Shown here: positions 21,301 through 31,002 of the stretch, one piece after another
Layout of the letters: every line of letters begins with the position of its first letter
Position numbering within the stretch: the stretch's first letter is position 1
Assembly (NCBI GenBank): GCA_015060325.1
Contig: SUYQ01000025.1
Location: 1-36,922 of the forward strand
Origin: Bacteroidales bacterium
GTDB lineage: Bacteria; Bacteroidota; Bacteroidia; Bacteroidales; UBA932
DNA length: 36,922 nt
Direction: 5' to 3'
Notes under the pieces: model-generated
The model's database searches: none
What the model was told of the DNA's origin: nothing
What the model saw: only the letters and a program-made list of their open reading frames with translations
Made by a program: the position numbers and the translations under genes

Positions 21301-23625
21301 CTAGTCAATTGCATTAATGTCGCGAACACATCTGATCTGGTCTCCGAGCGAACGGCGGCTGTGCTGCTGGATACTCAGCTCATAGTCGGTAGTGCTTAGG
21401 TACTGTACATAGCTGAATCCCTGTGCAGACGAACCGTCTGATCCTGCCATCGCATCAGGGTTTGAGTCGGCTGTCCTTATCACGGTTCCCGTTCCGAATG
21501 ACCTCATGTCCGGATGGACTGTATCGGCGGTGCCGTCACCGTCAGGCACTATGAATCCGCATGCAGGATAGCAGATGGTCTCGATAGGGTTTGCCCACAT
21601 CGTCTTTTCCTTGCTGGTGGATCCATGATTGCCGCTGAGATATTTGTCAAGATTCTGATCATCCTTTGTAGCGCCGTAGCGTGATATCGAGAAATATCTC
21701 TTGTTGTTGAGCCCATCCTGAGTGTGATGCGACATGATACGGAGTCTGTATGCATTGACCGTACCTTTGTTCTTGAGGATGTAGCATACATGGTGTCCGC
21801 CGGTCGTTCCGAATCTGATATCCTCGGTAGCTGTCGTCTTCGTCTGCGGATATGCTCCCGAAGTTGCCCAGTTGATCTGTACGCTAGGCATAAGTACCAG
21901 CAGGTCTTCCTTTGTCGGCAGACGCCATCCTTTCGGACATGGATCGGCATGGGAGTCGCCAGGTGTCCAGTATTCTGCCCCGCAGCTGTTGTTGAATGTC
22001 CATACCGTAGGTTTTTCCACGTTGGTCAGTGTGCCGGGGAGCTTGGTCCCGAATCCGAATTTATACAGCTCGGTAAGCTCTGCATCAGACATTCCGGAAT
22101 ATGCGCCGAGACGGTCAGGGCTTCTTACAAGTTCAGGGCCGGCATTGACCACGCTGTTTCCGATTGCATTCGGATCCGACGGTGCCACATATTTCACTCC
22201 ATATACCTTTTCACCGAGGTGATTGTATGTGTAGATGCACTCGACGGCGTTCATTATGAGCTGTGTCTTCTCTGCTTCAGAAAGCCCGTTCCATACAACT
22301 CCATGTTTGTTTTCGTACCCCTCGCTTGCAATCAGATTGATCGTTCTTGTATAATATGTGGCATCAGCATCGTAATAATATTTGTTTTCTGCCCCGGTGC
22401 TCTTATTGCGATATTTCATGACATAGACATGTTTTCCGGCAAAATTAAACGCGAAATAACCGTCACCTGTATATTCCTTGAACTTCTCCACATCAAGGAT
22501 GTAAGGGATGTTTCTTCCGAACTGGAAATAGTGCCCGATGGTGTTGTACCAGTCATGTTCATAGTCCGCGCTCAATGCTCCCAGATTGCGGTCCATCCAC
22601 ATCAGATTGCCGAATGTCACCGGCTGGCCCAGATAGTTGAAAGGAGCCTCGTCGATCCAGTCATATACCTTAGGCAGGATGCTGACCACCAGCACGCCAT
22701 CATGTGATATGATGATCGAGAGAGTGTATCTGTAGTTCTGCTCGAACAGGAACGGGTCTTCGCTGTTCGGAGTCAGGATGTCGCACGACGCCGTGATTTC
22801 ATTGCTGCCTTCCTCGTCAAGGGTATACACGATCTCGACACCTATGGTTTCATTGCTTTCGTTGTTAGGGAAGATCAGCATCTCAGCGGCATTTCCTGAC
22901 GCATCCTTCACCATGGCGGCAGCAGTTCCGAGTGTCATCTCCGACTGCATGAAGACTCTGTCAACAGGATCTCCTCCAAGTGTCCAGGATCCTTCAATGA
23001 TGTCAAGCTCGCCCTCGCTATGTGTGTTCTGCAGGGTTATCTTCTTTATCCTTGCATGTCGGAGTTCTTCAATGTCAGACTGCTTCGACACCTCCACCTG
23101 TATCTTGCTGAGTGCGTGGATGAAGTTCATCTGAAGCAGGCCGCTGGACTGTGTGCAGCCTTTCAGATTGTTGGAGTACATCAGGTCGTCCAATCTGTCA
23201 TCATCCAGGCTCAGGCTGATGACAGGACCGCTTGTTGCCGGAGCGATGTCTGTAGGATAGTCGCTCTCGGAATCTCCGGTGCTGCATATTGTCGCACCGT
23301 AAAAATCGTATGTGTTGTCGTGGAAATGAATGTCCGGTCCGTAATGAATATAATGGTCCTCGGTTTCATGGCACTGTGCCTTGTTGAGGATTGCACCGTT
23401 CCAGTCATATTCACCGGCAGTAGTGACTCCATATAGAAGATATTTGGTCCCGGCTTCGAATTCCTCATATTCGAGTCCCGATTTGGTGATCATCCTGGCG
23501 TTGCTTGCACTGAATGTTATGCAGCCCTCCTTGAGAGGCTCCACCTCGGGATATGGTGTGATATCCGAGCAGGAACTCAGGATGATTCCGGCCAATAATG
23601 ATAAATATGTGAATCTTGACTTCAT
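21301..23625 (-). CDS. Fimbrillin-FISUMP fusion lipoprotein, pilus tip candidate
   Basis: A 774-aa lipoprotein (lipobox ILSSC, Cys19). Residues about 30-335 are a fimbrillin-A-like domain pair, with TKSGLEYEEFEAG at the cleavage region and SGLLQMNFIHALSKIQVEVS. Residues about 342-774 form a FISUMP domain (Fibrobacter succinogenes major paralogous domain): LMWMDRNLGAL at 341-351, WTPGDSHADPCPKGWRLPT, and the closing GDQIRCVRDI. In related operons the large C-terminal-domain fimbrillin acts as the tip adhesin. FISUMP is a lectin-like fold found on surface proteins, so binding of glycans is plausible but not shown. Intact. Confidence 0.85.
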   Translation of the reverse strand: MKSRFTYLSLLAGIILSSCSDITPYPEVEPLKEGCITFSASNARMITKSGLEYEEFEAGTKYLLYGVTTAGEYDWNGAILNKAQCHETEDHYIHYGPDIHFHDNTYDFYGATICSTGDSESDYPTDIAPATSGPVISLSLDDDRLDDLMYSNNLKGCTQSSGLLQMNFIHALSKIQVEVSKQSDIEELRHARIKKITLQNTHSEGELDIIEGSWTLGGDPVDRVFMQSEMTLGTAAAMVKDASGNAAEMLIFPNNESNETIGVEIVYTLDEEGSNEITASCDILTPNSEDPFLFEQNYRYTLSIIISHDGVLVVSILPKVYDWIDEAPFNYLGQPVTFGNLMWMDRNLGALSADYEHDWYNTIGHYFQFGRNIPYILDVEKFKEYTGDGYFAFNFAGKHVYVMKYRNKSTGAENKYYYDADATYYTRTINLIASEGYENKHGVVWNGLSEAEKTQLIMNAVECIYTYNHLGEKVYGVKYVAPSDPNAIGNSVVNAGPELVRSPDRLGAYSGMSDAELTELYKFGFGTKLPGTLTNVEKPTVWTFNNSCGAEYWTPGDSHADPCPKGWRLPTKEDLLVLMPSVQINWATSGAYPQTKTTATEDIRFGTTGGHHVCYILKNKGTVNAYRLRIMSHHTQDGLNNKRYFSISRYGATKDDQNLDKYLSGNHGSTSKEKTMWANPIETICYPACGFIVPDGDGTADTVHPDMRSFGTGTVIRTADSNPDAMAGSDGSSAQGFSYVQYLSTTDYELSIQQHSRRSLGDQIRCVRDINAID

Positions 23626-23642
23626 TTACTTATATATCTCTC

Positions 23643-24623
23643 TTAAAACGGTAGAGGAATCTTTCCGCCCTCCTGCCATTCGGCCTTTTTGCCTTTGAAT
23701 ACGAACGAGTCGTAAAGTATTGTTATGGTTATGTCGTATTCCTCTCCTTTTTCCAGTAAGATGCCTGCGCCATAGGCATCAGTGAAGTTCACTACAGCTT
23801 CAGTCTTGATAAGTTCGTAAGAATCGAATGTCACGGACTCTGACATCTGGAGTTCAATGTGGAACCTTATCTGGGTCTGTCCGGGATGGAGATAGACCGA
23901 TCCGATTTCGCGCGGTTTGATTTCATTTGGATCCATCTGATTGGTGTTCTGGTCTGTCGCATTCCATTCAGCATTTTCCAGTGCTGTGACTTCAGATGCA
24001 GCATAGCTGTCTCCCGTCCATGTGATCCGGCTTGTGAATATGTCTTTTCCGGGTACAGTGATATTGACAGCCCGGAAATATTTCTCTGCAGGAATCTCGC
24101 CCAATTTCGCGTAGAAGTTCACCTTGCTCTGAAGGTGTCTGAACACCATTGTCTGTGCATCATCTGCCTCAAACGGATTTTCTGCACTGCCGTGCACGAA
24201 TCCTTCTGTTGCAGTGATATCCAAGGATCCCAGTAAGGATTCCGGTACGCTTAGGCTTGTGTAGGGCTTGATTCCGTCTCCCTCGTCAACAGTAAGGAGT
24301 GAAGGACAATAGCCGTTTGCGTGAACTGTTGTATTTTCAGGATAAGGATATCCCGTGTCGTAAGGTATTGTCTTGTAGTCATCCACGACTCCGTCTGGCC
24401 GCGATGCGAAGTAGGGAAGTATGTCTTCCGTGCCGAACTTTTCATGGTCAGGATCCAGCCAGAACATGAACACAGGTGTCTGCTCTGCGTCTGAGACCAT
24501 TCCCGAGGCTTTGGTCATTGTGCGGAGCATTATACTGCGCTCTCCCTCCTCCTGGACCGCAGTCTTGTCTATGCAGGAAGTGAGCAGCGCCAGCGCTGAC
24601 AATATGATTATGATTCTGTTCAT
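23643..24623 (-). CDS. Fimbrillin-family lipoprotein
   Basis: A 326-aa lipoprotein (lipobox LALLTSC, Cys17) with MTKASGMVSDAEQTP and a beta-rich fimbrillin fold. QTMVFRHLQSKVNFYAKLGE is the family's conserved second-domain start, and YDITITILYDSFVFKGKKAE marks the last strands, ending in WQEGGKIPLPF. It is likely a minor pilus subunit linking shaft and tip. It starts 1 bp after the stop of the preceding gene. Confidence 0.8.
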   Translation of the reverse strand: MNRIIIILSALALLTSCIDKTAVQEEGERSIMLRTMTKASGMVSDAEQTPVFMFWLDPDHEKFGTEDILPYFASRPDGVVDDYKTIPYDTGYPYPENTTVHANGYCPSLLTVDEGDGIKPYTSLSVPESLLGSLDITATEGFVHGSAENPFEADDAQTMVFRHLQSKVNFYAKLGEIPAEKYFRAVNITVPGKDIFTSRITWTGDSYAASEVTALENAEWNATDQNTNQMDPNEIKPREIGSVYLHPGQTQIRFHIELQMSESVTFDSYELIKTEAVVNFTDAYGAGILLEKGEEYDITITILYDSFVFKGKKAEWQEGGKIPLPF

Positions 24624-24624
24624 T

Positions 24625-26316
24625 CTATTCCGGTGTGACTGTTATTTCACTGTTTCCTTTCTTCACCCAAGGCGTCGTTTCTGATTTTATCTTTATGAAT
24701 GCTTCTCCCGGTGCATTGCTCCCCCAGTTGTCTATTCCCAAGATGGTGAGAATGCAGTAGTCGTTCCTGCGTATTCCCCATGATTCAGCGTCTCGCCCGT
24801 CCTCGATAAAGGTTCTGTAATAGACCCATCCTCCTTCATATTTTGTAAAGGCAGCTCTGGAATATCCCGCAGTAATGAGCCTTTCCATGCCGGCACGATT
24901 GGCATATTTGGTCACCCCGGAATCCTTATCCGTAAATACCCAGAATGTGTATGCGTCTTCTCCATATGATGTGTTTCCATTTGCGTAGTTGATCTGCGCA
25001 ATTGCATTCTCCGGCGTGATAGGGAAGTAACTTCCGTATGTGGAAATGTCTGTCCCATTCTTTCCCTGAATGTGTTTCGGAAGGAATCGCATCCTGAGAT
25101 ATACATGGGTAGTCGTCAATAATGCTGCTGCTTCTTTATCGGTTGAATTGAGGTTCATATCATCGTAGACAGTGTTCTCAAGACAGTACAGGCCTTGGGT
25201 GTAATGATCTTCCGGCTGATTTGTGTTCAGTTTGTTCTCGTCTCTTGTGAAGATGGGAGAACTGTAGCGTCCGCTGTCATCACTCAGCCTCTGCATTATG
25301 TCAGATGCACTCAGAGTCTCGAAGTTGCCAGGGAAATCAGCCATGTTCCTGTGTCTTATCTTTCCTGTAGTCAGATCTGTTTCAACCCATTCGGAAAGTG
25401 CCCAGTTAGGGTCTGCAGGGAATGACCCTATGCGTGGCTGCTCATTGACGAATGTGGCTTTGTTTGCATTATAAAGGATGAATGAACCGCTGTTTATGTC
25501 AAACCATCCTCCGTCGAAATATTTAAGCTGTCCGTCGGAAGGGGTAGAGTCATATACGATGTAGTTTGTGTGGTTGTAGCTGTTGTAGTAGTCGTTTCCC
25601 CATTCAGTCACCTGATTGTTTGCCTGGACAGGGTAAGTGCCGGAGGCCTTGCCAAGCACCAGCACTTTTGCCACACTTCTCTTCAGCTGAGCAGAAAGAT
25701 AGAATTTCTGCTTGCCGGTAATATTGATGTCTGCTTCTCCAGTCTCATCTGTTGCCGGGCGGGAGAACATCAGTATGTCTGTTCCGGAGCCGTCTTTTGC
25801 CATGCCATTCTTCATTACCATGGCCAGTGCGGCTTCGTGTGAGTCTGCTTTCATGTGTTCGCCTTTCCTGAATGCCGCAACATGGGCTTCAGTCATGTTG
25901 GCTCCTGCATAAAAGCGCTTTGTTCCTGCGCTGAGCTTGAATGTATGTCCGCACCTGACCCCTGTAGATGTATAGTCTCCCGGAGTCAGTTCTACCTGTA
26001 CAGCCGCTTCCACAACGTCTGATTCAACGTCCTTGACGAAAAGGTACAGGTTGTTTATCACCTTTTCGTCGTCTGTCCTGTCAAGCCATCCGTCAGTGAG
26101 TGTCTCGTCTGGGTCTGTGATGGCCTTTGTATCAGGCAGGGCATCCGGATCGAGGATGTTGAACTCTACTGTGACTTCGGATGTCGGGCGGAAATCCGGC
26201 TTCTCCTGTGAGGCGGTGCCGGTCTCTTCAATCTCCTTTGTGCACGACAAAGCGGCAGCGGCCATGGCTACTAGCCATAGCCACAGAAGTGCCGATATGA
26301 ATCTGTTGCCGTGCAT
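24625..26316 (-). CDS. Mfa1-like large pilus lipoprotein
   Basis: A 563-aa lipoprotein (lipobox AAALSC, Cys about 25). The N-terminal half reads VTVEFNILDPDALPDTKAIT and INNLYLFVKDVESDVVEAAV, the typical fimbrillin start. The C-terminal part has AWSWGIRRNDYCILTI-like Mfa1 features (SWGIRRNDYCILTILGIDNW), then strands ending in SEITVTPE. It may be a second shaft-type or adaptor subunit; Mfa1 clusters contain several such proteins. It has an extra long insertion compared with typical 450-500 aa Mfa1. Starts 12 bp after the anchor gene stop. Confidence 0.75.
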   Translation of the reverse strand: MHGNRFISALLWLWLVAMAAAALSCTKEIEETGTASQEKPDFRPTSEVTVEFNILDPDALPDTKAITDPDETLTDGWLDRTDDEKVINNLYLFVKDVESDVVEAAVQVELTPGDYTSTGVRCGHTFKLSAGTKRFYAGANMTEAHVAAFRKGEHMKADSHEAALAMVMKNGMAKDGSGTDILMFSRPATDETGEADINITGKQKFYLSAQLKRSVAKVLVLGKASGTYPVQANNQVTEWGNDYYNSYNHTNYIVYDSTPSDGQLKYFDGGWFDINSGSFILYNANKATFVNEQPRIGSFPADPNWALSEWVETDLTTGKIRHRNMADFPGNFETLSASDIMQRLSDDSGRYSSPIFTRDENKLNTNQPEDHYTQGLYCLENTVYDDMNLNSTDKEAAALLTTTHVYLRMRFLPKHIQGKNGTDISTYGSYFPITPENAIAQINYANGNTSYGEDAYTFWVFTDKDSGVTKYANRAGMERLITAGYSRAAFTKYEGGWVYYRTFIEDGRDAESWGIRRNDYCILTILGIDNWGSNAPGEAFIKIKSETTPWVKKGNSEITVTPE

Positions 26317-26328
26317 CAGTTATAAAGT

Positions 26329-27372
26329 CTATAGGTCTACATTCTGAATGCGCATGTTCCAGCTGAGTACCTGGATGTCTACGCTGATCCAGTCGCCGTC
26401 CTGAAGGACGAAAGTAAGGTTGTAAAGGTCTGCGCGGTCAAGATATTCCTGAGGGTCAAGGAAGTGGATCAGGCCGTCTGCTGTCTCAAAGGCCGATGGG
26501 GCATAGGTTGCAAGTACCTTTGCCACAGGGAAGTCAAGGACATCCTCTCCGGTAGTCTTGTCGATGGCGTGAAGCCTGAGGACATCATCGTCCTTCATGA
26601 TGCGCGGACAGCTGAATTCGGCAGTGATGCCTTCGCGGGTAGCTTTGGTGCTGATCGCCGGTCTCTCTGCCTTGTGGTAAGGATGGAACTTCACTTTGTC
26701 GTCCTCAAGAAGAGATGCGTCGTCGGCGCATATCCTTCCGTTGTCTCCGTGCATATAGAGGTCAAAACTGTCGAGCCCGAGCTCTTCTCCCTCTCCGTTG
26801 ATAAGGTTTATCTTGATCTGATTTGTAAGCTTCATCAGACTGAGTGTCTCCTCCTGGATGCTTTTTGAGTTGACTTCAATGTCCTTGAGGTCGCCCCAGA
26901 ACAGTGAGTTCAGGGGACATCCGTCCAGACATTTGACCTCGTTGTCAGCATCGCGGAGCATCAGAGCCTCAAGCAGTTCCACGCTTGGCTCACAGTCGTC
27001 AGTCAGCTTATGATGTGTGAATGAGTCGTCATATCGGCCACCCCAGCATATCAGTCGGTACTTTCCGTCCGGAAGTTCCAGCTTCATGCGGTATCCTTCC
27101 TGTGCCAAAGCAGGACCTTCTTCTGTCTGGCAGGTGACAAACTTGCCGTCCTCATCAAAGACATACACCGAAACTCTGCTTACCTGTGAGGCGAAAGCAT
27201 CTCCGAATGACATGTTATAGTCATACTTGAAACGAAGATGCAAGCCGAAATCGCAGTCCTCCTGGTCCGTGTAGACCAGCGAGCATGACGATAACAGGAA
27301 GGCCGTCAGGCCTGCGACCATAAAGATCGCAGACCTTACCGCCTTTGCATATTTCGATATCGAAATTGACAT
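26329..27372 (-). CDS. FimB/Mfa2-type pilus anchor
   Basis: A 347-aa lipoprotein anchor of type V pili. It has a basic N terminus and lipobox FLLSSC (Cys30). CDFGLHLRFKYDYNMSFGDA and FASQVSRVSVYVFDEDGKFV are the classic FimB/Mfa2 opening strands, and GKYRLICWGGRYDDSF follows. FimB/Mfa2 proteins sit in the outer membrane, cap the pilus base and limit its length. The C terminus (DIQVLSWNMRIQNVDL) resembles that of the adjacent Mfa1-like shaft protein. It starts 19 bp after that gene. Confidence 0.9.
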   Translation of the reverse strand: MSISISKYAKAVRSAIFMVAGLTAFLLSSCSLVYTDQEDCDFGLHLRFKYDYNMSFGDAFASQVSRVSVYVFDEDGKFVTCQTEEGPALAQEGYRMKLELPDGKYRLICWGGRYDDSFTHHKLTDDCEPSVELLEALMLRDADNEVKCLDGCPLNSLFWGDLKDIEVNSKSIQEETLSLMKLTNQIKINLINGEGEELGLDSFDLYMHGDNGRICADDASLLEDDKVKFHPYHKAERPAISTKATREGITAEFSCPRIMKDDDVLRLHAIDKTTGEDVLDFPVAKVLATYAPSAFETADGLIHFLDPQEYLDRADLYNLTFVLQDGDWISVDIQVLSWNMRIQNVDL

Positions 27373-27391
27373 TTTCTTCCGTTATTGAAGA

Positions 27392-28924
27392 TTAGAGATC
27401 AACACCCTGATTTCTTACATTCCATGCAAGAATGTCGATTGTACAAGCACAGTATCTTGTAATCTCATCGTCTGGTGTATCAGGTGTTTCTGGCATTACA
27501 GGGACTCCTGGCTCAGAAACGCTGTTTACAGTAAGCTTGTACCAGTTGTTACGTACTACGCCATAACGTCCGAGGTCACATGCCTTGTATCCTGTTTCAT
27601 AAGATGTCCAGAAAGCAGATTCACCAGTATGTCCGTGCTCAGTTGCGATGAAGTGACGGATGAGGACAGGGTAGTAGCAGACGCCGTTTGTATATTTATA
27701 TACGTTGCCAACGCTAGCCTCAGCTGCTTCATATGTCTTTCCTGTATAAATAAGTGCGCTCTTTGCGTCAAATTCGAGGTCGCCAGCTGCTACTGCAACG
27801 CCAGCCTTATCAGAAAGGAGTGCAAGGAGATCAGTCTCGTTGTACGCAGTCTTTGCAGATCCTACCATGTACCATGTCTCACCGGTTGTGAATCCATCTG
27901 GAGTGAACTCAGCCTTGAGTACTACGCGTGTGGTCTGGTTCTGGTTCATGTTGCCTGTAGTGAATGTGTTCTCAAGGCAGTATGCAACGTTGGATTCTGT
28001 AAGAGTGACATCGCCAGCTGTGAGGTAGTTGAAGTTAGCTGCGTTGTAGCTTTCGCTGTAGTTAGGGTCAACTGAGAAGTAAGTTCTCTTTGAAAGAGAG
28101 CTGAAGATACCTGCGTTTACAAAAGCGTCAGCAGAAGCCCACCATGTTGCAGCGCCGCTGTAGTCCTCATATTTGTGTACAGGGAAGAAAGACTTGTTAG
28201 TTACGTCAAGAGCCCAGTTGCTGAAAACGGCAGTACCCTCATACTGAGTTGCAGTATAGCTGTCCTCAAATGCAACCTGTACCTTTGCCGCAGCACGCTC
28301 AACCTTCACGTTACAATCTGTAGCATGTGCTCTTGCCTCAGCTTCGGTAGAGTAAACAGTGATAGGAACGAGTACTGAGAAAGTCTTGCCTGTTTCATCA
28401 AATACAGGAGCGTTGCTCATGAAGAAGTCATCGCCTGCTGCACCGATGATGTCCTCAGCTGTCTTGGTCAGTGCGACGTTGAATTCGCTGAAAGTCTTTC
28501 CGGTATAATCTGCAGTAAGTCCCTGAGCATTTACGAGTACGAGTACGTGTGAAATGTCTGCATGGTCAACCTTGATGGCACCAGTGTTTCCTGACAATGT
28601 TATATTGTCTTCTGTACCGTTGTTTGCCCATGGTGATGGGTTGGCAGAAACAGCCTGCTTGAATGTGTAGTCGCCAGCTTCAGCTGTGTAGAATACAAGA
28701 GTCACATCGTTTACCTGATACTCTTTTGCCTCACCGTCAGCAAAATTGTCATTGTGACCAGGATCTGAGTCAGCACGTGTAGCTGCATTGTTAGGGAGTG
28801 CGATGTTTACCGCTACGTAATGCTTTGCATTTGCATCGTTTCCGTCAGGTGTTACCTGAGGCTCTTTCTGGCAACCTGTCATCGCTACGAGCAGGGCAGC
28901 CATCATAATTGAAATCTTTTTCAT
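27392..28924 (-). CDS. Mfa1-type major pilus subunit
   Basis: A 510-aa shaft pilin (Mfa1/FimA class). It is exported as a lipoprotein (VAMTGCQ, Cys18). Residues about 40-60 carry VAVNIALPNNAATRADSDPG, with an Arg site where a trypsin-like protease would cut to free the donor strand. The C-terminal half has VVRNNWYKLTVNSVSEPGVP, the family's terminal block, and ends CTIDILAWNVRNQGVDL. In Porphyromonas such subunits polymerise by strand exchange after cleavage. Codon choice in the gene is the most biased of the operon, as expected for an abundant protein (my visual impression). It follows the DUF3868 gene with a 48-bp gap, the longest in the operon. Confidence 0.9.
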   Translation of the reverse strand: MKKISIMMAALLVAMTGCQKEPQVTPDGNDANAKHYVAVNIALPNNAATRADSDPGHNDNFADGEAKEYQVNDVTLVFYTAEAGDYTFKQAVSANPSPWANNGTEDNITLSGNTGAIKVDHADISHVLVLVNAQGLTADYTGKTFSEFNVALTKTAEDIIGAAGDDFFMSNAPVFDETGKTFSVLVPITVYSTEAEARAHATDCNVKVERAAAKVQVAFEDSYTATQYEGTAVFSNWALDVTNKSFFPVHKYEDYSGAATWWASADAFVNAGIFSSLSKRTYFSVDPNYSESYNAANFNYLTAGDVTLTESNVAYCLENTFTTGNMNQNQTTRVVLKAEFTPDGFTTGETWYMVGSAKTAYNETDLLALLSDKAGVAVAAGDLEFDAKSALIYTGKTYEAAEASVGNVYKYTNGVCYYPVLIRHFIATEHGHTGESAFWTSYETGYKACDLGRYGVVRNNWYKLTVNSVSEPGVPVMPETPDTPDDEITRYCACTIDILAWNVRNQGVDL

Positions 28925-28972
28925 AATGAAAATGTGTTAATGATTGAAATTAGTTTGAATTTGTTGTTATTG

Positions 28973-30394
28973 TTATTTGTTGAATTTTTTCATTTCGTTG
29001 CTGGCATTCAGTGCGGCCTCCTCCAGTGACCTGTCTCCGGCTTCCTTTGCCGCCTCAGCTGCGCTTTCAAAGAGTGCCTTTGCCGCCGTGTATTCCTGTC
29101 TCAGACCAGCAAGTACTCCACGGGCGTATTCTGCATAAGGAGTCTCTCCCGCCTTTGCCAGATATCTTTCCGCCTTGTCGAGTTCTTCGACCATCATCGC
29201 CGCATTTGCAGCATTGAGGTTTGCAGTCCCGTTGTCCGGATATACCATCGCAGCCACCTCGAATACCTTCCTGAAGTCTTCTGAGCCAGGTTCGTATGCA
29301 GTAGACAGCGTGAAGAATTCCCTGAGACTCAGCTTGACAGGTGCTTCCTCAAAGACCCTCTTAAGTTCCTTGATATCCGTGAAAGTCCGGATCTTGTAGA
29401 TGATCTTGTAATCCGAATGACGCAGTGCGGGGTAGCATGCCGTCTTGAGAAATGCATATTCTTCGGGATATTCTGACTTGAGTCTCCATTCCTTAGGATC
29501 CGGTTCAAGCTGGCAGTCGATGATCTCGAGGATTTCCTGCTTATGATTGATGTTTGATGACTCCACAAACCGTCTCAGTCCTTCCCAGTCCTCAGGCTCG
29601 TATGATGTCATGATGAAATTCTCATCAAAATGGTAAAGTTGTGTGACATAGTCCTTGAGTGCCTGGGTTCTTCCCTTGGCAAGACGGGTGTTGTTCTCAT
29701 ACGGACTTTCTGGCGATGCGAATCCCTTTATATATATGGTATCCATCTTGATGTCGACGTCAGCCTTGAGAGAGTCTATCGTTCCGATGATCTTTCCGAG
29801 CTCCCTGCGGTTTTCGCGATAGTTAGGGCGGATGTCTGTAGTAGATACCACGAAGTCGATGAATGCCGAACCCTTGAGGTGGCGGATCTTTTCAAGCTCG
29901 GCCTCAGGAACTATCCATTTGAACTCCGGATGGTAGTCATGGTACTGCGTAAGATCCATGATGCTTTCCTCAATGATGTCATTGCAACATCCATAAACCT
30001 GCTTGCGTAGCTTGAGTGATGATCCGTCCATCCATTTCTCGTATGGAACGGATTCGCTCCAGCGGAATGAGTCAGGATTCTCACCGGCCCTGAAGTTCTC
30101 GTTCTGATGCACTTCGGGATATCTCTTCTCGTTGCGCTCGTAATAGAAGTAGCGCCTTCTTCCCATAAGACCTACGGAGGAAAGATTGAGTGTGTCGGTC
30201 TCGCCGGCAACAAACGGAGTGAGTACCACCATCCTGTTGCTCTTCACATCTAGTGTGCTAAGGTTGAGGTTCAGTCCTATGTTGAACTCCTTGCCCTTGC
30301 GTGTCATGCTGTGGGCTGGAGCACTTTCCTGTGCGTTGAGGGCTGCAATCGATCCCCCCATAAAAGATAAAAGTATGATGATCAGTTTCTTCAT
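28973..30394 (-). CDS. DUF3868/OmpA-like pilus-associated protein with TPRs
   Basis: A 473-aa protein with signal sequence MKKLIIILLSFMGGSIAALN. It contains an N-terminal DUF3868-type region (about 30-180), an OmpA-like peptidoglycan-binding domain (about 240-320, GFASPESPYENNTRLAKGRT) and C-terminal TPR helices (LNAANAAMMVEELDKAERYL). The open frame extends to 30490, but that extension is Arg/His-rich with no signal, and the ATG at 30394 begins a clear signal peptide. DUF3868 next to DUF3575 and Mfa1 is a standard type V pilus arrangement; such proteins likely link assembly to the envelope. Confidence 0.85.
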   Translation of the reverse strand: MKKLIIILLSFMGGSIAALNAQESAPAHSMTRKGKEFNIGLNLNLSTLDVKSNRMVVLTPFVAGETDTLNLSSVGLMGRRRYFYYERNEKRYPEVHQNENFRAGENPDSFRWSESVPYEKWMDGSSLKLRKQVYGCCNDIIEESIMDLTQYHDYHPEFKWIVPEAELEKIRHLKGSAFIDFVVSTTDIRPNYRENRRELGKIIGTIDSLKADVDIKMDTIYIKGFASPESPYENNTRLAKGRTQALKDYVTQLYHFDENFIMTSYEPEDWEGLRRFVESSNINHKQEILEIIDCQLEPDPKEWRLKSEYPEEYAFLKTACYPALRHSDYKIIYKIRTFTDIKELKRVFEEAPVKLSLREFFTLSTAYEPGSEDFRKVFEVAAMVYPDNGTANLNAANAAMMVEELDKAERYLAKAGETPYAEYARGVLAGLRQEYTAAKALFESAAEAAKEAGDRSLEEAALNASNEMKKFNK

Positions 30395-30405
30395 GATAGG
30401 GTCGT

Positions 30406-31002
30406 TTAGAACAGATAAACAAGAGATATTGCCGCTTTGGTGATGCCGAAGTAGTGGTGGGTCATGTTTTCGGCGATGGTTGATCCGCATACGTCACATT
30501 CGAACTGGTCGTAGCGGGTGTATGCATAGCCGGCTCCTATCTCGAATTCCAGGTTCCAATGTTTTCCCAGGATGAGGTCGTAACCGTAAGCAACGCCTGC
30601 TCCAGCAAACCATCCCTGGTATCTGGAGTCTCTGAGGATAGAAAAATCGTTGTTGAGGAATTTCATGCCGGTATCTATTCCTCCGACATTGAAGATGCCT
30701 CCATGGGCGTGAAGTCCAAGGAAGTGACCGGAGAAACAGTCGCAGAACCACCAGCGGGCCTCCGGCTGGACAAAGCCATGGCGCCATAATGCGCCGTCTC
30801 CGTATGTCCACGGATTGAGGTGACCGCTGACATCAAGAGTCCATCTGTCAGCGAGTCTGCCCTCTACACCAACATTGAGCGACCCGGTAATGTCGCTCAA
30901 TACATTGGTCTTTATTGCAAAGTCCTGCGCGTCTGCACGTGAACTCACGGCAAACGCGAACAGAACTCCAAAAATTATCTTCAGGAGATTATTTCTCTTC
31001 AT
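30406..31002 (-). CDS. DUF3575 outer-membrane protein
   Basis: A 198-aa DUF3575 protein, a small outer-membrane beta-barrel that opens type V pilus operons. Signal peptide: MKRNNLLKIIFGVLFAFAVS, cut near ADAQ. Barrel strands with aromatic girdles follow (FAIKTNVLSDITGSLNVGVE, RWTLDVSGHLNPW). The C terminus is ITKAAISLVYLF, with the terminal Phe typical of BAM substrates. The open frame extends 13 codons to 31041, but MKRNN is the natural start. It is the first gene after the promoter at 31049-31079. Confidence 0.85.
   Translation of the reverse strand: MKRNNLLKIIFGVLFAFAVSSRADAQDFAIKTNVLSDITGSLNVGVEGRLADRWTLDVSGHLNPWTYGDGALWRHGFVQPEARWWFCDCFSGHFLGLHAHGGIFNVGGIDTGMKFLNNDFSILRDSRYQGWFAGAGVAYGYDLILGKHWNLEFEIGAGYAYTRYDQFECDVCGSTIAENMTHHYFGITKAAISLVYLF

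Noticed and set aside
20348..22707. Long antisense ORFs in the pilus region (for example 220 and 327 aa)
   Set aside because: They are antisense to well-supported lipoprotein genes and look like Cys/His/Arg-rich reverse translations of them.
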